Assembly: GCA_017624285.1 (NCBI GenBank)
Contig: JAGANI010000020.1
Location: forward strand, 1 to 33,213
DNA from: Clostridia bacterium
Lineage (GTDB): Bacteria > Bacillota > Clostridia > Christensenellales > Borkfalkiaceae
Reading direction: 5' to 3'
Length of the DNA stretch: 33,213 bases
The notes under the pieces are model-generated. The model was not told where the DNA came from. It worked only from the letters and a program-made list of their open reading frames with translations, and ran no database searches. Of this stretch, positions 1 to 8,771 are shown piece after piece (position 1 is the first letter of the stretch; every line of letters starts with the position of its first letter). A program made the position numbers and the translations under genes.

Positions 1-206
1 AATAAAAAAATAAAAAAATTTTTCAAAAAAAAATAAAAAAATATTTTCGTAAAAAATTGTGGGTAATATCGCAAAAATAACAATATTTAGGTAAAATTAT
101 ATCGATAATCGGTATATGTTGTGGTGCAAAACACGTACGAAAACTTACCCGTGTGTATCGCATAAAAAACATTTGAAAAAAACTTAAAAAAAGTATGTAA
201 AAACAT

Positions 207-235
207 TTGACTTATTTCATAAGATGTTATACAAT
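207..235 (+). promoter_or_regulatory. Promoter of the S10-spc-alpha operon
   Basis: The -35 box TTGACT lies at 207-212 and the -10 box TACAAT at 230-235, with a 17-nt spacer. An overlapping reading is an extended -10, TGT followed by TATACA. Transcription would start near 242. It is the only clear vegetative promoter upstream of rpsJ. The sequence before it (1-206) is A/T-rich and shows no gene. Confidence 0.75.
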
Positions 236-241
236 TAGCAG

Positions 242-471
242 GCTGTGTGAAATGGGATGAGTCGAAAAGTTACTCAAATCGCTTTTGGCGGAGATAATTT
301 TCGATGACAAATGTAGAGGCAAGACCTCTGCGACTAACTTCGTATATTACGGATTTATAGGCGGTCATTCGCAGCGACTTAAAATTGGTTTAAGTATCGG
401 CGGATGATTTTTTTATTTTTCTGTTTGATGCGACACACACGGCAAAGTTATCAATAAAACGTTAGTATAAA
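242..471 (+). promoter_or_regulatory. Structured 5' leader of the ribosomal operon
   Basis: About 245 untranslated nucleotides separate the predicted start site from rpsJ. Visible pairings are AGAGG/CCTCT (315-319 with 325-329), CGTA/TACG (341-344 with 348-351), and CTGCGA/TCGCAG (328-333 with 369-374). The last would break the base of the terminator-like hairpin at 365-407, so it is a candidate antiterminator. Leaders controlled by a ribosomal protein are common in front of S10 operons. Which protein, if any, acts here cannot be told from sequence. Confidence 0.55.
365..420 (+). terminator. Terminator-like hairpin (attenuator) in the rpsJ leader
   Basis: The lower stem is TCATTCGC (365-372) with GCGGATGA (400-407), including one T-G wobble. 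After a small internal loop, the upper stem is ACTTAAA (377-383) with TTTAAGT (389-395), around the loop ATTGG. It is followed directly by TTTTTTTATTTTT (408-420). It lies upstream of the rpsJ ribosome binding site, so it can only make sense as conditional termination inside the leader. Confidence 0.6.
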
Positions 472-486
472 AAGGAGTATCAACAA

Positions 487-786
487 ATGGCAAGTCAAAA
501 AATTAGAATCAAACTTGTATCTTACGATCACGACATGGTCGACCAAGCTGCTGCAAGAATCGTTGAAACGATGAAGAAAGCAGGCGCAAAAATCTCGGGT
601 CCTATTCCGCTTCCTACTGAAAAAGAAGTAGTAACCATCTTACGTTCTCCCCACAAGTATAAAGACAGCAGAGAACAATTCGAAATCAGAACACACAAGA
701 GACTTATCGATATTTACAGCCCCAACGTTAAGCTTTTAGATAGCATCCACTTACCAGCAGGCGTAGATATCAAAATCAAACTCTAA
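487..786 (+). CDS. rpsJ: 30S ribosomal protein S10
   Basis: This is a 99-residue protein of the usual S10 length. It starts with the typical [17 protein letters not shown] segment and carries the IPLPT...[22 protein letters not shown] loop region. S10 sits in the 30S head and, in other bacteria, also serves as NusE in antitermination. The start is fixed by AAGGAG at 472-477. It is the first gene of the operon. A long 160-nt gap with inverted repeats follows before rplC, whereas S10 and L3 are usually close together. Confidence 0.97.
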   Translation: MASQKIRIKLVSYDHDMVDQAAARIVETMKKAGAKISGPIPLPTEKEVVTILRSPHKYKDSREQFEIRTHKRLIDIYSPNVKLLDSIHLPAGVDIKIKL

Positions 787-946
787 TCAAGTAAAATCCC
801 GATAATTAACGCACAACCCATACACAGCACACACACGTGCGTTAAAATCGGTTAAGGACACGCTTATCCTTAATCAAGCGACAAGGTGACGCTTTCCTAA
901 AAAAGCGTAAAAACATTTCAAAATTTTATGGAGGTGAACTTTATCT
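787..946 (+). promoter_or_regulatory. Structured spacer between rpsJ and rplC
   Basis: This 160-nt gap has no open frame of note but contains successive inverted repeats. TTAACGCAC (806-814) pairs with GTGCGTTAA (837-845) and is extended by CCGAT (799-803) with ATCGG (847-851). TTAAGGA (852-858) pairs with TCCTTAA (867-873). CGCTT (890-894) can pair either backwards with AAGCG (876-880) or, as ACGCTTT (889-895), forwards with AAAGCGT (902-908). A strong ribosome binding site, GGAGGTG, begins at 930. It is probably a cis-acting leader for rplC. Confidence 0.5.
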
Positions 947-1576
947 ATGTATAAAGCAATCATTGGTAAAAAGTTAGGTATGACGCAGCTTTTTTCAGCT
1001 GACGGCAAAGTAATTCCCGTAACCGTAGTGGAAGCAGGTCCGTGTCCCGTAGTTCAAATTAAGACGGTAGAAAAAGACGGCTACTCCGCAGTAAAACTCG
1101 GTTTTGTGGAAACCGCGGAAAAGAACCTTTCTAAACCTGCGCTCGGTCAATTCAAGAAAGCAGGCGTAAATCCGCAAAAGGAATTAAGAGAATTCAGAGT
1201 AGACGACACCGCTGACTACGCAGTAGGTTCTTCGGTAACGGTAGACGTCTTCGCTGACGGCGATAAAATCGACGTAACTGGTATCACTAAAGGTCACGGT
1301 TACACCGGTGTTATCAAAAGATGGAACAACCACAGACTTAAAGAAACCCACGGCGTAGGCCCTGTACACAGAGAAGTTGGTTCTATGAGTGCAAACAGTT
1401 CTCCGTCGAGAGTATTCAAAGGCAAGAAGATGGCAGGTCAATACGGTTGTGAACAAGTAACAATCCAAAACCTTGAAATCGTAAAAGTCGACGTTGCAAG
1501 AAACGCACTCTTAATCAAAGGTGCAGTTCCCGGTCCTGTTAAGGGCATCGTAACGATAAGAGCCACCGTTAAATAA
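947..1576 (+). CDS. rplC: 50S ribosomal protein L3
   Basis: L3 has 209 residues, the normal bacterial length. The N-terminus is [13 protein letters not shown], and the long extension that reaches the peptidyl transferase centre is visible as [17 protein letters not shown]...HREVGSMS. It is an early-assembly 23S rRNA binder. The start follows an almost perfect Shine-Dalgarno sequence (GGAGGTG at 930-936). It lies 11 nt ahead of rplD. Confidence 0.97.
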   Translation: MYKAIIGKKLGMTQLFSADGKVIPVTVVEAGPCPVVQIKTVEKDGYSAVKLGFVETAEKNLSKPALGQFKKAGVNPQKELREFRVDDTADYAVGSSVTVDVFADGDKIDVTGITKGHGYTGVIKRWNNHRLKETHGVGPVHREVGSMSANSSPSRVFKGKKMAGQYGCEQVTIQNLEIVKVDVARNALLIKGAVPGPVKGIVTIRATVK

Positions 1577-1587
1577 GGAGTAAAGTT

Positions 1588-2211
1588 ATGCAAGTAAAAT
1601 TATTTGATATGAAAGCCAATGAAGTTGGCACGTTAGAATTAAACGAACAATTATTCAATATTGAATACAACGAGGCTGTTATCCATCAAGCAATCGTAAC
1701 GAGACTCGCTAACGAAAGACAAGGTACTAAAAGCACTCTTACCAGAAGTGAAGTAAGAGGCGGCGGTATTAAACCTTGGAGACAAAAGGGTACTGGTCGT
1801 GCAAGACAAGGTTCTATCCGTTCTCCTCAATGGATTCACGGTGGCGTAGTATTCGCACCAAAGCCCAGAGATTTCTCTAAGAAGATGAATCTCACTGCAA
1901 AAAGAGTTGCAATGTTCTCCGCACTTTCGCAAAAAATCCGTGACGACGAAGTTATCTTTGTTGATTCACTCGTAAGCGAAAACGGTAAGACTAAAGAAAT
2001 GGTAGCGTTCTTAAAGAGTTTCAATCTCGAAAAGTCTGTACTTTTCGTAATGGACAACAACGACGTTAACGTTTTAAGAGCAAGTTCAAACATTAAGAAA
2101 ATCAGCACTATTCCGGTAGAACAAATTAACACTTACGATATCGTTAAAAACGCAAAAGTTGTTATCACCAAGGAAGCTGTTAAGAAGATTGAGGAGGCTT
2201 ACGAAGTATAA
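1588..2211 (+). CDS. rplD: 50S ribosomal protein L4
   Basis: L4 has 207 residues and the conserved loop RSEVRGGGIKPWRQKGTGRARQGS (around residues 53-78) that lines the exit tunnel. In Enterobacteria L4 is the autoregulator of the S10 operon through the rpsJ leader. Whether it does so here is open. The ribosome binding site is AAGGAG, and the stop overlaps the rplW start by one base (TAATG). Confidence 0.97.
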   Translation: MQVKLFDMKANEVGTLELNEQLFNIEYNEAVIHQAIVTRLANERQGTKSTLTRSEVRGGGIKPWRQKGTGRARQGSIRSPQWIHGGVVFAPKPRDFSKKMNLTAKRVAMFSALSQKIRDDEVIFVDSLVSENGKTKEMVAFLKSFNLEKSVLFVMDNNDVNVLRASSNIKKISTIPVEQINTYDIVKNAKVVITKEAVKKIEEAYEV

Positions 2212-2501
2212 TGAAAGCACACGACATTATCATTAAACCTATCCTTTCCGAAAAGAGTTATGCAGGTATCGCTAACAAGAAGTACACCTTCGTTGTTGCT
2301 AAATCCGCTAACAAGACGGAAATCAAGCTCGCTGTTGAAGAAATATTCGGCGTAAAGGTAGATTACGTTAACACTGCAAACGTAGATGGCAAAATGAGAA
2401 GAATGGGCGCTCATCAGGGTCTCACTCCTTCCTACAAAAAGGCTATCGTTCAACTTAAGAAAGACAGCAAATCAATCGAATTCTTCGATTCTTTATCCTA
2501 A
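2211..2501 (+). CDS. rplW: 50S ribosomal protein L23
   Basis: L23 has 96 residues and begins KAHDIIIKPILSEKS, the family signature, followed by KYTFVVAKSANKTEIKLAVEEIFGVKV. It sits at the tunnel exit and docks trigger factor and the signal recognition particle. The start codon shares one base with the L4 stop, and the ribosome binding site lies inside rplD (GAGGAGG at 2191-2197), so translation is coupled. Confidence 0.96.
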   Translation: MKAHDIIIKPILSEKSYAGIANKKYTFVVAKSANKTEIKLAVEEIFGVKVDYVNTANVDGKMRRMGAHQGLTPSYKKAIVQLKKDSKSIEFFDSLS

Positions 2502-2520
2502 TTAACGGAGGAAACAACTA

Positions 2521-3348
2521 ATGGCTATTAAGAGATATAAGCCGACTTCGCCTGCGCGTCGTTTTATGACTGTACATGCATACGAAGAAATCACGGCTAC
2601 AAAACCGGAAAAATCACTTCTCGAAGACCAAAGAAAGAGTGGTGGTAGAAACAACACCGGCCGTATCACCGTAAGACATATCGGTGGCGGTAATAGACGT
2701 AAATACCGTATTATCGATTTCAAGAGAGATAAGGTAGGTATTCCCGCAACTGTTAAAACTATTGAATACGATCCAAATAGATCTGCTAATATCGCACTCG
2801 TTTGCTATGCAGACGGCGCAAAGAGATATATCCTTGCCCCCGTAGGCTTAAACGTTGGCGATAAGATTATTTCCAGCCCTGATGCAGATATCAAGGTAGG
2901 TAACGCACTTCCCCTTGCAAATATCCCCGTTGGTACTATGGTTCACAATATCGAAATGCAACCGGGTAAAGGTGGTCAAATTGCGCGTTCCGCAGGTATG
3001 GCTGCACAACTTATGGCAAAGGAAGGCAACTTCGCAACGATTAAGATGCCTTCAGGTGAAATGAGATATATTCTCTTAACCTGTAAAGCAACTATCGGTC
3101 AAGTTGGTAATTTAGAACACGAAATCATCAGAATCGGTAAAGCAGGTAAAACCAGACATATGGGTACTAGACCTACCGTTCGTGGTGTAGTTATGAACCC
3201 GTGTGATCACCCGCACGGTGGTGGTGAAGGCCGTTCACCGATCGGTCATCCCGGTCCGCTTACTCCGTGGGGTAAACCTGCTCTTGGTTATAAGACCAGA
3301 AAGCATAAAAAAGCATCTGACAAGATGATTGTTACAAGAATAAATTAA
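2521..3348 (+). CDS. rplB: 50S ribosomal protein L2
   Basis: L2 has 275 residues and is essential for subunit joining and peptidyl transfer. It carries [21 protein letters not shown] near the N-terminus and the invariant C-terminal block [19 protein letters not shown], whose histidine lies close to the catalytic centre. The start follows CGGAGGAAAC. There is 19 nt to rplW upstream and 14 nt to rpsS downstream. Confidence 0.98.
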   Translation: MAIKRYKPTSPARRFMTVHAYEEITATKPEKSLLEDQRKSGGRNNTGRITVRHIGGGNRRKYRIIDFKRDKVGIPATVKTIEYDPNRSANIALVCYADGAKRYILAPVGLNVGDKIISSPDADIKVGNALPLANIPVGTMVHNIEMQPGKGGQIARSAGMAAQLMAKEGNFATIKMPSGEMRYILLTCKATIGQVGNLEHEIIRIGKAGKTRHMGTRPTVRGVVMNPCDHPHGGGEGRSPIGHPGPLTPWGKPALGYKTRKHKKASDKMIVTRIN

Positions 3349-3362
3349 GGAGGTAGTAGAGT

Positions 3363-3641
3363 ATGTCAAGAAGTGTTAAGAAAGGTCCATACGTGGAAGT
3401 CAAACTCTTAAAGAGAATTGAAGAACTTAATGAAAAGAACGAAAAGAAAGTTTTAAAGACTTGGTCCAGAGCATCTACTATTTTCCCGCAGATGGTTGGT
3501 CATACAATCGCAGTATACGACGGAAGAAAGCACGTTCCGGTATACGTAACCGAAGATATGGTAGGTTGCAAATTAGGTGAATTCGCACCGACCAGAACGT
3601 TCAAAGGTCACGCCGGTGAAAAATCGACGTCGGCTCGTTAA
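3363..3641 (+). CDS. rpsS: 30S ribosomal protein S19
   Basis: S19 has 92 residues and starts [15 protein letters not shown]. The conserved core [27 protein letters not shown] and GEFAPTR are present. It forms a head complex with S13 that contacts A- and P-site tRNA. The ribosome binding site AAGGAGG lies in the 14-nt gap after rplB. Confidence 0.97.
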   Translation: MSRSVKKGPYVEVKLLKRIEELNEKNEKKVLKTWSRASTIFPQMVGHTIAVYDGRKHVPVYVTEDMVGCKLGEFAPTRTFKGHAGEKSTSAR

Positions 3642-3660
3642 TTGGAGGTCTTAAAACATT

Positions 3661-4047
3661 ATGGCTAAAAATATGAGAGAGAAAACTCTTAGAATTCAAG
3701 AAAATAAAGATAAGAGACCTATGGCTTGTGCTAAGCACGTTAGAATTTCTCCCTACAAGGTAAGAATCGTTCTTAACCTTATTAGGGGTAAAAACTATCA
3801 GGAAGCTGTTGCTATCTTAGCAAACACTCCTAAGTCTGCATCCGAACCTATCAAAAAGGTATTAATGTCTGCTGCTGCTAATGCTGAACATAACTTAGGC
3901 ATGAGCAAGGACAACCTTTACGTGGCTGCTTGCTACGCTGACCAGGGCCCCACTCTTAAGAGAGTTATGCCGAGAGCACAGGGTAGAGCATTCAGAATCT
4001 TGAAACGTACAAGTCACATCACTGTGATACTTGACGCAAGGGCTTAA
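3661..4047 (+). CDS. rplV: 50S ribosomal protein L22
   Basis: L22 has 128 residues, including an N-terminal extension of roughly 15 residues (charged, [16 protein letters not shown]) before the usual [14 protein letters not shown] start of the family. The beta-hairpin that lines the exit tunnel ends in [20 protein letters not shown]. The ribosome binding site is TTGGAGG. The stop lies 10 nt before the true rpsC start. Confidence 0.95.
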   Translation: MAKNMREKTLRIQENKDKRPMACAKHVRISPYKVRIVLNLIRGKNYQEAVAILANTPKSASEPIKKVLMSAAANAEHNLGMSKDNLYVAACYADQGPTLKRVMPRAQGRAFRILKRTSHITVILDARA

Positions 4048-4057
4048 GGAGGACGCT

Positions 4058-4723
4058 ATGGGACAGAAAGTTAATCCACACGGTTTAAGAGTTGGTGTTA
4101 TTAAAGATTGGGATACACAATGGTTTGCTCCCAAAAAAGACATCGCTAAATATCTTAAAGAAGACAACGTAATCCGTAATACGTTAAAGAAAAAATACTA
4201 TCAATCTGCAATCAGCAAGATTGTTATCGAAAGAGCCGCTCAAAGACTTATCGTAACCATTCACACCGGTAGACCCGGCGTGCTTATCGGTAAGCAAGGT
4301 TCTGAAATTGAAATCATCAAAGCTACCGTTGCAAAACTTACTGGTAGTAAACAAATTTCAATCAACATTGTTGAAGTTAAACGCCCTGACTGCGACGCTC
4401 AATTAGTTGCTGAGTCTATCGCTGCACAACTCGAAAAGAGAGCATCTTTCCGTCGTGCTATGAAGCAAGCAATCGGTAGAGCTATGAGATGTGGTATCAA
4501 GGGTATTAAAGTTATGATTTCCGGTAGACTTGACGGCGCAGAAATCGCAAGATCCGAAAGTCATCACGAAGGTTCTATCCCTCTTCAAACTTTAAGAGCG
4601 GATATCGACTACGGTTTCGCAGAAGCACACACCACCTTCGGTGTAATCGGTATCAAAACCTGGACTTACAAGGGTGAAGTTATCGGTAAAGCAAAGAAAC
4701 CTTCAGAAGGAGGCCAAGCATAA
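4058..4723 (+). CDS. rpsC: 30S ribosomal protein S3
   Basis: S3 has 221 residues from the ATG at 4058, which follows TAAGGAGGACGCT and gives the family N-terminus [18 protein letters not shown]. The frame is open to a TTG at 4031, but that would lie inside rplV without a binding site and adds an atypical nine-residue lead. The KH domain ([18 protein letters not shown]) and the C-terminal [13 protein letters not shown] block are present. S3 lines the mRNA entry channel. Confidence 0.97.
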   Translation: MGQKVNPHGLRVGVIKDWDTQWFAPKKDIAKYLKEDNVIRNTLKKKYYQSAISKIVIERAAQRLIVTIHTGRPGVLIGKQGSEIEIIKATVAKLTGSKQISINIVEVKRPDCDAQLVAESIAAQLEKRASFRRAMKQAIGRAMRCGIKGIKVMISGRLDGAEIARSESHHEGSIPLQTLRADIDYGFAEAHTTFGVIGIKTWTYKGEVIGKAKKPSEGGQA

Positions 4724-4725
4724 TT

Positions 4726-5166
4726 ATGTTAATGCCGAAGAGAGTTAAAAGAAGAAGAGTTCATCGTGGTAGGATGACCGGTAAATGCACCAAAGGTAAT
4801 CAAATTGCTTACGGTGAATACGGTCTTATGGCTATGGAACCTGCTTGGATTAAATCCAACCAGATTGAAGCAGCCCGTATCGCTATGACGAGATTTATCA
4901 AGAGAGGCGGTAAGGTTTGGATTGATATCTTCCCGCACAAACCTATCACCAAAAAACCTGCCGACAGCCGTATGGGTTCCGGTAAAGGTTCAGTAGAATA
5001 CTGGGTAGCAGTAGTTAAACCGGGTAGGATCATGTTTGAAATGGCAGGCGTAGACGAAGCAGTTGCTAAAGAAGCTATGCGTCTTGCTGCACACAAGTTA
5101 CCTATCAAAACTAAGTTCGTTAAAAAGAGCGATTTAGAAAATAAAGCACAAGGAGACGAAAATTAA
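4726..5166 (+). CDS. rplP: 50S ribosomal protein L16
   Basis: L16 has 146 residues and begins [19 protein letters not shown]. The first ATG (4726) matches the family start better than the one at 4732. It binds near the A site and organises 23S rRNA helices. The Shine-Dalgarno sequence (AAGGAGG) lies at the very end of rpsC, two bases separate the genes, and the stop overlaps the rpmC start by one base, so the group is translationally coupled. Confidence 0.97.
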   Translation: MLMPKRVKRRRVHRGRMTGKCTKGNQIAYGEYGLMAMEPAWIKSNQIEAARIAMTRFIKRGGKVWIDIFPHKPITKKPADSRMGSGKGSVEYWVAVVKPGRIMFEMAGVDEAVAKEAMRLAAHKLPIKTKFVKKSDLENKAQGDEN

Positions 5167-5369
5167 TGAAAGCAAAAGAAATTCAGGAACTTCATAATTT
5201 ATCCGAACAAGAACTGAACGTTAAGCTTGCAGAATTAAAGGAAGAATTATTCAACCTTCGTTTCCGTCATGCTACCGGTCAGCTTGAAAACCCTGTGTCT
5301 TTAAGAAACTGCAAGAGAGATATTGCAAGAGTGCAAACCATTCTCCGTCAGAAGGAATTAAAGGCGTAA
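5166..5369 (+). CDS. rpmC: 50S ribosomal protein L29
   Basis: L29 is a 67-residue two-helix protein with the family pattern KAKEIQELHNLSEQEL...LKEELFNLRFRHATGQLENP...IARVQTILRQ. It sits next to L23 at the exit tunnel. Its start overlaps the rplP stop (TAATG), with AAGGAG inside the end of rplP. Confidence 0.96.
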   Translation: MKAKEIQELHNLSEQELNVKLAELKEELFNLRFRHATGQLENPVSLRNCKRDIARVQTILRQKELKA

Positions 5370-5383
5370 GTGAGGTATAAACA

Positions 5384-5638
5384 ATGGAAAGAAATTTAAG
5401 AAAAGAAAGAATCGGCGTTGTAGTTTCGGATAAGATGGACAAAACCGTTGTTGTTGCAATCGAAGAAAGATTTAAACATCCGTTATACAAAAAGACCGTA
5501 AAGAAAACCCATAAATTCAAAGCACACGACGAACTCAACGCGTGTGGCGTAGGTGATAAGGTTTTAATCGTTGAAACCAGGAAGCTTTCCAAGGACAAAA
5601 ACTGGAGAGTAGCCGAAATCATCGAAAAGGCTAAATAA
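5384..5638 (+). CDS. rpsQ: 30S ribosomal protein S17
   Basis: S17 has 84 residues, an OB-fold primary binder of 16S rRNA. The conserved segments are [32 protein letters not shown] and a C-terminal [17 protein letters not shown]. The ribosome binding site is a weaker GTGAGG, compared with its neighbours. Confidence 0.97.
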   Translation: MERNLRKERIGVVVSDKMDKTVVVAIEERFKHPLYKKTVKKTHKFKAHDELNACGVGDKVLIVETRKLSKDKNWRVAEIIEKAK

Positions 5639-5653
5639 GGAGGACCGAAGTTA

Positions 5654-6022
5654 ATGATTCAACCACAGACTATATTAAAAGCAGCAGATAACTCTGGCGC
5701 TAAAGAATTAATGTGCATTAAAGTTCTCGGCGGTTCTATTAGAAAATCCGGCAACATCGGCGACGTTATCGTATGTAGCGTTAAGACTGCAACCCCCGGC
5801 GGTGCTGCTAAAAAAGGTAAAGTTTACAGGGCAGTTATCGTAAGAAGTAAGAGCGGTATCAGAAGACCTGACGGTACTCATATCAGATTTGATGAAAACG
5901 CAGCAGTTATCATCGACGGTCAGAAACAACCTATCGGTACCCGTATCTTTGGACCGATTGCCAGAGAACTCCGTGACAAGGATTATATGAAAATTATCTC
6001 CCTTGCACCGGAAGTTTTATAA
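5654..6022 (+). CDS. rplN: 50S ribosomal protein L14
   Basis: L14 has 122 residues, exactly the common length. It starts [27 protein letters not shown] and contains the family motif [17 protein letters not shown]. It forms intersubunit bridges with 16S rRNA. The ribosome binding site is AAGGAGG. Confidence 0.98.
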   Translation: MIQPQTILKAADNSGAKELMCIKVLGGSIRKSGNIGDVIVCSVKTATPGGAAKKGKVYRAVIVRSKSGIRRPDGTHIRFDENAAVIIDGQKQPIGTRIFGPIARELRDKDYMKIISLAPEVL

Positions 6023-6034
6023 GGAGACACCATT

Positions 6035-6535
6035 ATGAAGATTAAGAAAAATGATACTGTATTGGTACTTTCCGGTAAAGACGCTGGCAAAACCGCAAAG
6101 GTTTTAGTGGCTATGCCCAAAACCAACAAAGTTGTTGTTGACGGCGTAAACGTTCAAAAACGTCACACCAAAGCAAGAAGCGCTAATCAGGTAAGTGAAA
6201 TTAAATCACAATCCGGTCCTATCGACGCATCTAACGTATTAGTAGTTTGTCCTACTTGCAATAAGGCTACCAGAGTTAGCTACAAAGTAGAAGGCGACAA
6301 AAAGGTTAGAGTTTGCAAAAAGTGCGGTGCTGTTTTAGACGTTGCTGAAAAGAAAGAAGTTAAAAAAGCTACCAAAAAGACCACTGCTAAAAAGGTAGAA
6401 GGTGAAGTAGCAACCGAAAAGAAAACCACAAAGAGAACCACTAAGAAGGCTGAAGGCGAAACTGCTGAAAAGCCGGCTACCAAGAAAAGAACTGCTAAAA
6501 AAGCAGAAGCAACGGTTGAAGAAACCAACGCTTAA
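6035..6535 (+). CDS. rplX: 50S ribosomal protein L24 with histone-like C-terminal tail
   Basis: Residues 1-100 are a normal L24: the KOW motif ([21 protein letters not shown]) and a zinc ribbon with C72-x2-C75 and C94-x2-C97. L24 starts 50S assembly by binding the 5' domain of 23S rRNA. The protein is 166 residues long, against about 100-110 for the family. The extra part, residues 103-166, is almost entirely Lys, Ala, Thr and Glu with repeated KKATKKT / KKAEGE units, like histone H1 tails. It is in frame, with a normal stop and no frameshift, so the tail appears to be a real part of the protein. Confidence 0.95.
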   Translation: MKIKKNDTVLVLSGKDAGKTAKVLVAMPKTNKVVVDGVNVQKRHTKARSANQVSEIKSQSGPIDASNVLVVCPTCNKATRVSYKVEGDKKVRVCKKCGAVLDVAEKKEVKKATKKTTAKKVEGEVATEKKTTKRTTKKAEGETAEKPATKKRTAKKAEATVEETNA

Positions 6536-6555
6536 TAACGGGAGGTAAATTTATT

Positions 6556-7110
6556 ATGGCAGAAGCTATGAATAGAGTAAGGGCTCGTTATGAAAACGAG
6601 GTAGTTACTTACTTAAAAGATAAATTCAATTATAAAAACGTAAACGAAATTCCTAAGCTTGTTAAGATCACCATCAACACTGGTCTTGGCGACGTAAAGG
6701 ACAATGCAAAAAGCGTACAGCAGGCAGTAGAAGAACTTAAGACTATTTCCGGTCAAAAGCCTTTACAAACACTTGCAAGAAAATCCATCGCTAACTTCAA
6801 AGTAAGAGAAGGTATGGTTGTTGGCGCTAAAGTTACTTTAAGGGCTAACAGAATGTACGAGTTCTTTGATAAACTCGTATCTATCGCTCTTCCGAGAGTT
6901 AGGGACTTCCGTGGTGTTCCCACAAAGTCGTTCGACGGTAGAGGCAACTACGCATTAGGCGTAAAGGAACAACTTATTTTCCCTGAAATTTCTTATGACC
7001 AGGTTGAAAAGGTAAGAGGTTTCGATATTTGCTTCACTACGACCGCAAAAACTGATGAAGAAGCATACGAACTTTTAAAAGCACTCGGTATGCCTTTTGC
7101 GGCAAAGTAA
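6556..7110 (+). CDS. rplE: 50S ribosomal protein L5
   Basis: L5 has 184 residues, a 5S rRNA binder that contacts P-site tRNA. Visible signatures are [46 protein letters not shown] and the C-terminal [25 protein letters not shown]. The ATG at 6556 is chosen over that at 6568 because GGGAGG at 6540-6545 is correctly spaced for it. Confidence 0.97.
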   Translation: MAEAMNRVRARYENEVVTYLKDKFNYKNVNEIPKLVKITINTGLGDVKDNAKSVQQAVEELKTISGQKPLQTLARKSIANFKVREGMVVGAKVTLRANRMYEFFDKLVSIALPRVRDFRGVPTKSFDGRGNYALGVKEQLIFPEISYDQVEKVRGFDICFTTTAKTDEEAYELLKALGMPFAAK

Positions 7111-7128
7111 GGGTAAGGAGTTAATAAC

Positions 7129-7314
7129 ATGGCTAAAAAATCAATGATTAACAAACAGCAGAAACCTGCAAAGTTCTCCACAAGAGCATATACTAGATGT
7201 TCTATTTGTGGTAGACCTCACGCAGTATTAAGAAAATACGGTATCTGCCGTATTTGTTTCAGAAACTTAGCGTACAAGGGTGAAATTCCTGGCGTTAAGA
7301 AAGCAAGCTGGTAA
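7129..7314 (+). CDS. rpsZ: 30S ribosomal protein S14, zinc-binding type
   Basis: This is the short 61-residue S14 form with a zinc ribbon: C24-x2-C27 and C40-x2-C43. The end ([11 protein letters not shown]) is the family end. No zinc-independent S14 copy is seen in the window. The ribosome binding site is TAAGGAG. Confidence 0.97.
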   Translation: MAKKSMINKQQKPAKFSTRAYTRCSICGRPHAVLRKYGICRICFRNLAYKGEIPGVKKASW

Positions 7315-7331
7315 GAACGGAGGTAGTTAAT

Positions 7332-7721
7332 ATGACAGACGTAATAGCAGATATGCTTACAAGAATCCGTAACGGTTTACTTGCAAAGCACGAAACTGTA
7401 GAAATCCCCGCTTCCAACACCAAAAAAGCAATCGCTGACATCTTATTAAAAGAAGGTTACGTTGCTGACGTTAAGGTTGTAGAAGGCGTTCAGGGTACAA
7501 TTGTAATTACTCTCAAATACGGCGCAAACGGTGCTAAGGTTATCACCGGCTTAAAGAGAGTAAGCAAACCTGGTTTAAGAGTATACGTTGGTTGTGATGA
7601 AATCCCCAGCGTTCTCGGCGGTTTAGGTGTTGCAATCCTTTCCACTTCGAAAGGTATTTTAACTGATAAGGAAGCAAGAAAGGCTCATCAGGGCGGCGAA
7701 GTTCTTGCTTACATCTGGTAA
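7332..7721 (+). CDS. rpsH: 30S ribosomal protein S8
   Basis: S8 has 129 residues, with the conserved opening [15 protein letters not shown] and the C-terminal [26 protein letters not shown]. It is a primary binder of the 16S central domain and the known spc-operon autoregulator in Enterobacteria. The ribosome binding site is CGGAGG. Confidence 0.98.
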   Translation: MTDVIADMLTRIRNGLLAKHETVEIPASNTKKAIADILLKEGYVADVKVVEGVQGTIVITLKYGANGAKVITGLKRVSKPGLRVYVGCDEIPSVLGGLGVAILSTSKGILTDKEARKAHQGGEVLAYIW

Positions 7722-7735
7722 GGAGGTAACGGGTT

Positions 7736-8278
7736 ATGTCAAGAATTGGTAAATTACCTGTTGCTATTCCCGCAGGTGTAACCGTTGCATTAGATAACGG
7801 TATTATTACTGTAAAGGGCCCGAAGGGTACTCTTACGCAGGATTATGATGCAGCAAACATCACCATCACTATCGAAGGTGCTGTTGCTACACTTACTAGA
7901 GCAAACGATAACAAAGACGTTAGGGCTAAACACGGTTTATACAGGGCTTTACTCCACAACATGGTAGTAGGCGTAACCGAAGGTTTTTCTAAGAAACTCG
8001 TACTTGCAGGCGTTGGTTACAAGGCAGCAAAGTCGGGCAACAAGGTAACCTTAAACGTTGGTTATTCTCACCCCGTTGACATCTTCGAAACTAGCGACAT
8101 CAAGCTTGAAGTTGCTTCTCAAACCGAAGTTGTTGTTAGCGGTATCGACAAAACCAAAGTCGGCCAATATGCGGCTACTGTTAGAAGTATCCGTAAACCC
8201 GAACCTTACCACGGCTACGGCATCCACTACAGTGATGAAGTAATCGAACGTAAGGAAGGTAAGACTGCCGGCAAGTAA
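7736..8278 (+). CDS. rplF: 50S ribosomal protein L6
   Basis: L6 has 180 residues with two homologous folds. It opens SRIGKLPVAIPAGVTV and ends with the signature RSIRKPEPYHGYGIHYSDE. It lies near the sarcin-ricin loop. A 90-nt gap with inverted repeats separates it from rplR, instead of the usual short spacing. Confidence 0.97.
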   Translation: MSRIGKLPVAIPAGVTVALDNGIITVKGPKGTLTQDYDAANITITIEGAVATLTRANDNKDVRAKHGLYRALLHNMVVGVTEGFSKKLVLAGVGYKAAKSGNKVTLNVGYSHPVDIFETSDIKLEVASQTEVVVSGIDKTKVGQYAATVRSIRKPEPYHGYGIHYSDEVIERKEGKTAGK

Positions 8279-8368
8279 CATTTAGTTACTTTTGGTGGGG
8301 TAGGCGATTTTATCCGCCTGTCCTGCTGAGTGCCGCAAGGCGAAAAGTATTAAATCAGGAGTATTAAA
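8279..8368 (+). promoter_or_regulatory. Structured spacer between rplF and rplR
   Basis: This 90-nt non-coding gap has a hairpin AGGCG (8302-8306) with CGCCT (8315-8319), and a short GCC-GCAA-GGC tetraloop hairpin around 8332-8341. The ribosome binding site CAGGAG follows. No promoter or U-tract is seen. It may be a local regulatory element. Confidence 0.35.
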
Positions 8369-8737
8369 ATGATTTCAAAAATCGATAAAAACGCAGACAG
8401 AAAACAAAGACATGTCAGAGTTAGAGGCAAGGTCAAAGGTACTGCAAACGCTCCGAGACTTTGTGTATACAGAAGTTTAAATAACATCTATGCACAATTA
8501 ATCGATGACGTTGCTGGCAACACTTTAGTAACCGCATCTACACTTGACAAGGCAATCAAAGGTAATTTAGATGGCAAAACCAAGTCTGAAGAAGCTAAAG
8601 AAGTAGGTATCTTACTTGCTAAAAAAGCAATCGAAAAAGGTATCGAAACTGTAGTTTTCGACAGAGCAGGTTACCTTTATACAGGCAGAGTAGCAGCATT
8701 GGCTGACGGCGCAAGAGAAGGCGGCTTAAAATTCTAA
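8369..8737 (+). CDS. rplR: 50S ribosomal protein L18
   Basis: L18 has 122 residues and binds 5S rRNA. It has the basic N-terminus ([20 protein letters not shown]), [20 protein letters not shown], and the C-terminal [24 protein letters not shown]. The translation start follows AGGAG, at the end of the unusual spacer after rplF. Confidence 0.97.
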   Translation: MISKIDKNADRKQRHVRVRGKVKGTANAPRLCVYRSLNNIYAQLIDDVAGNTLVTASTLDKAIKGNLDGKTKSEEAKEVGILLAKKAIEKGIETVVFDRAGYLYTGRVAALADGAREGGLKF

Positions 8738-8771
8738 GTCGAATTCAAAATAAAAACGGAGAGAAATTATT

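Noticed and set aside
4031-4057. Upstream TTG start for rpsC
   Set aside because: The ATG at 4058 has an AAGGAGG site and gives the universal MGQKVNP N-terminus.
6280-6528. A - strand frame opposite the L24 tail
   Set aside because: It is a mirror of the Lys/Ala/Thr repeat codons and has no binding site; the + strand frame belongs to L24.
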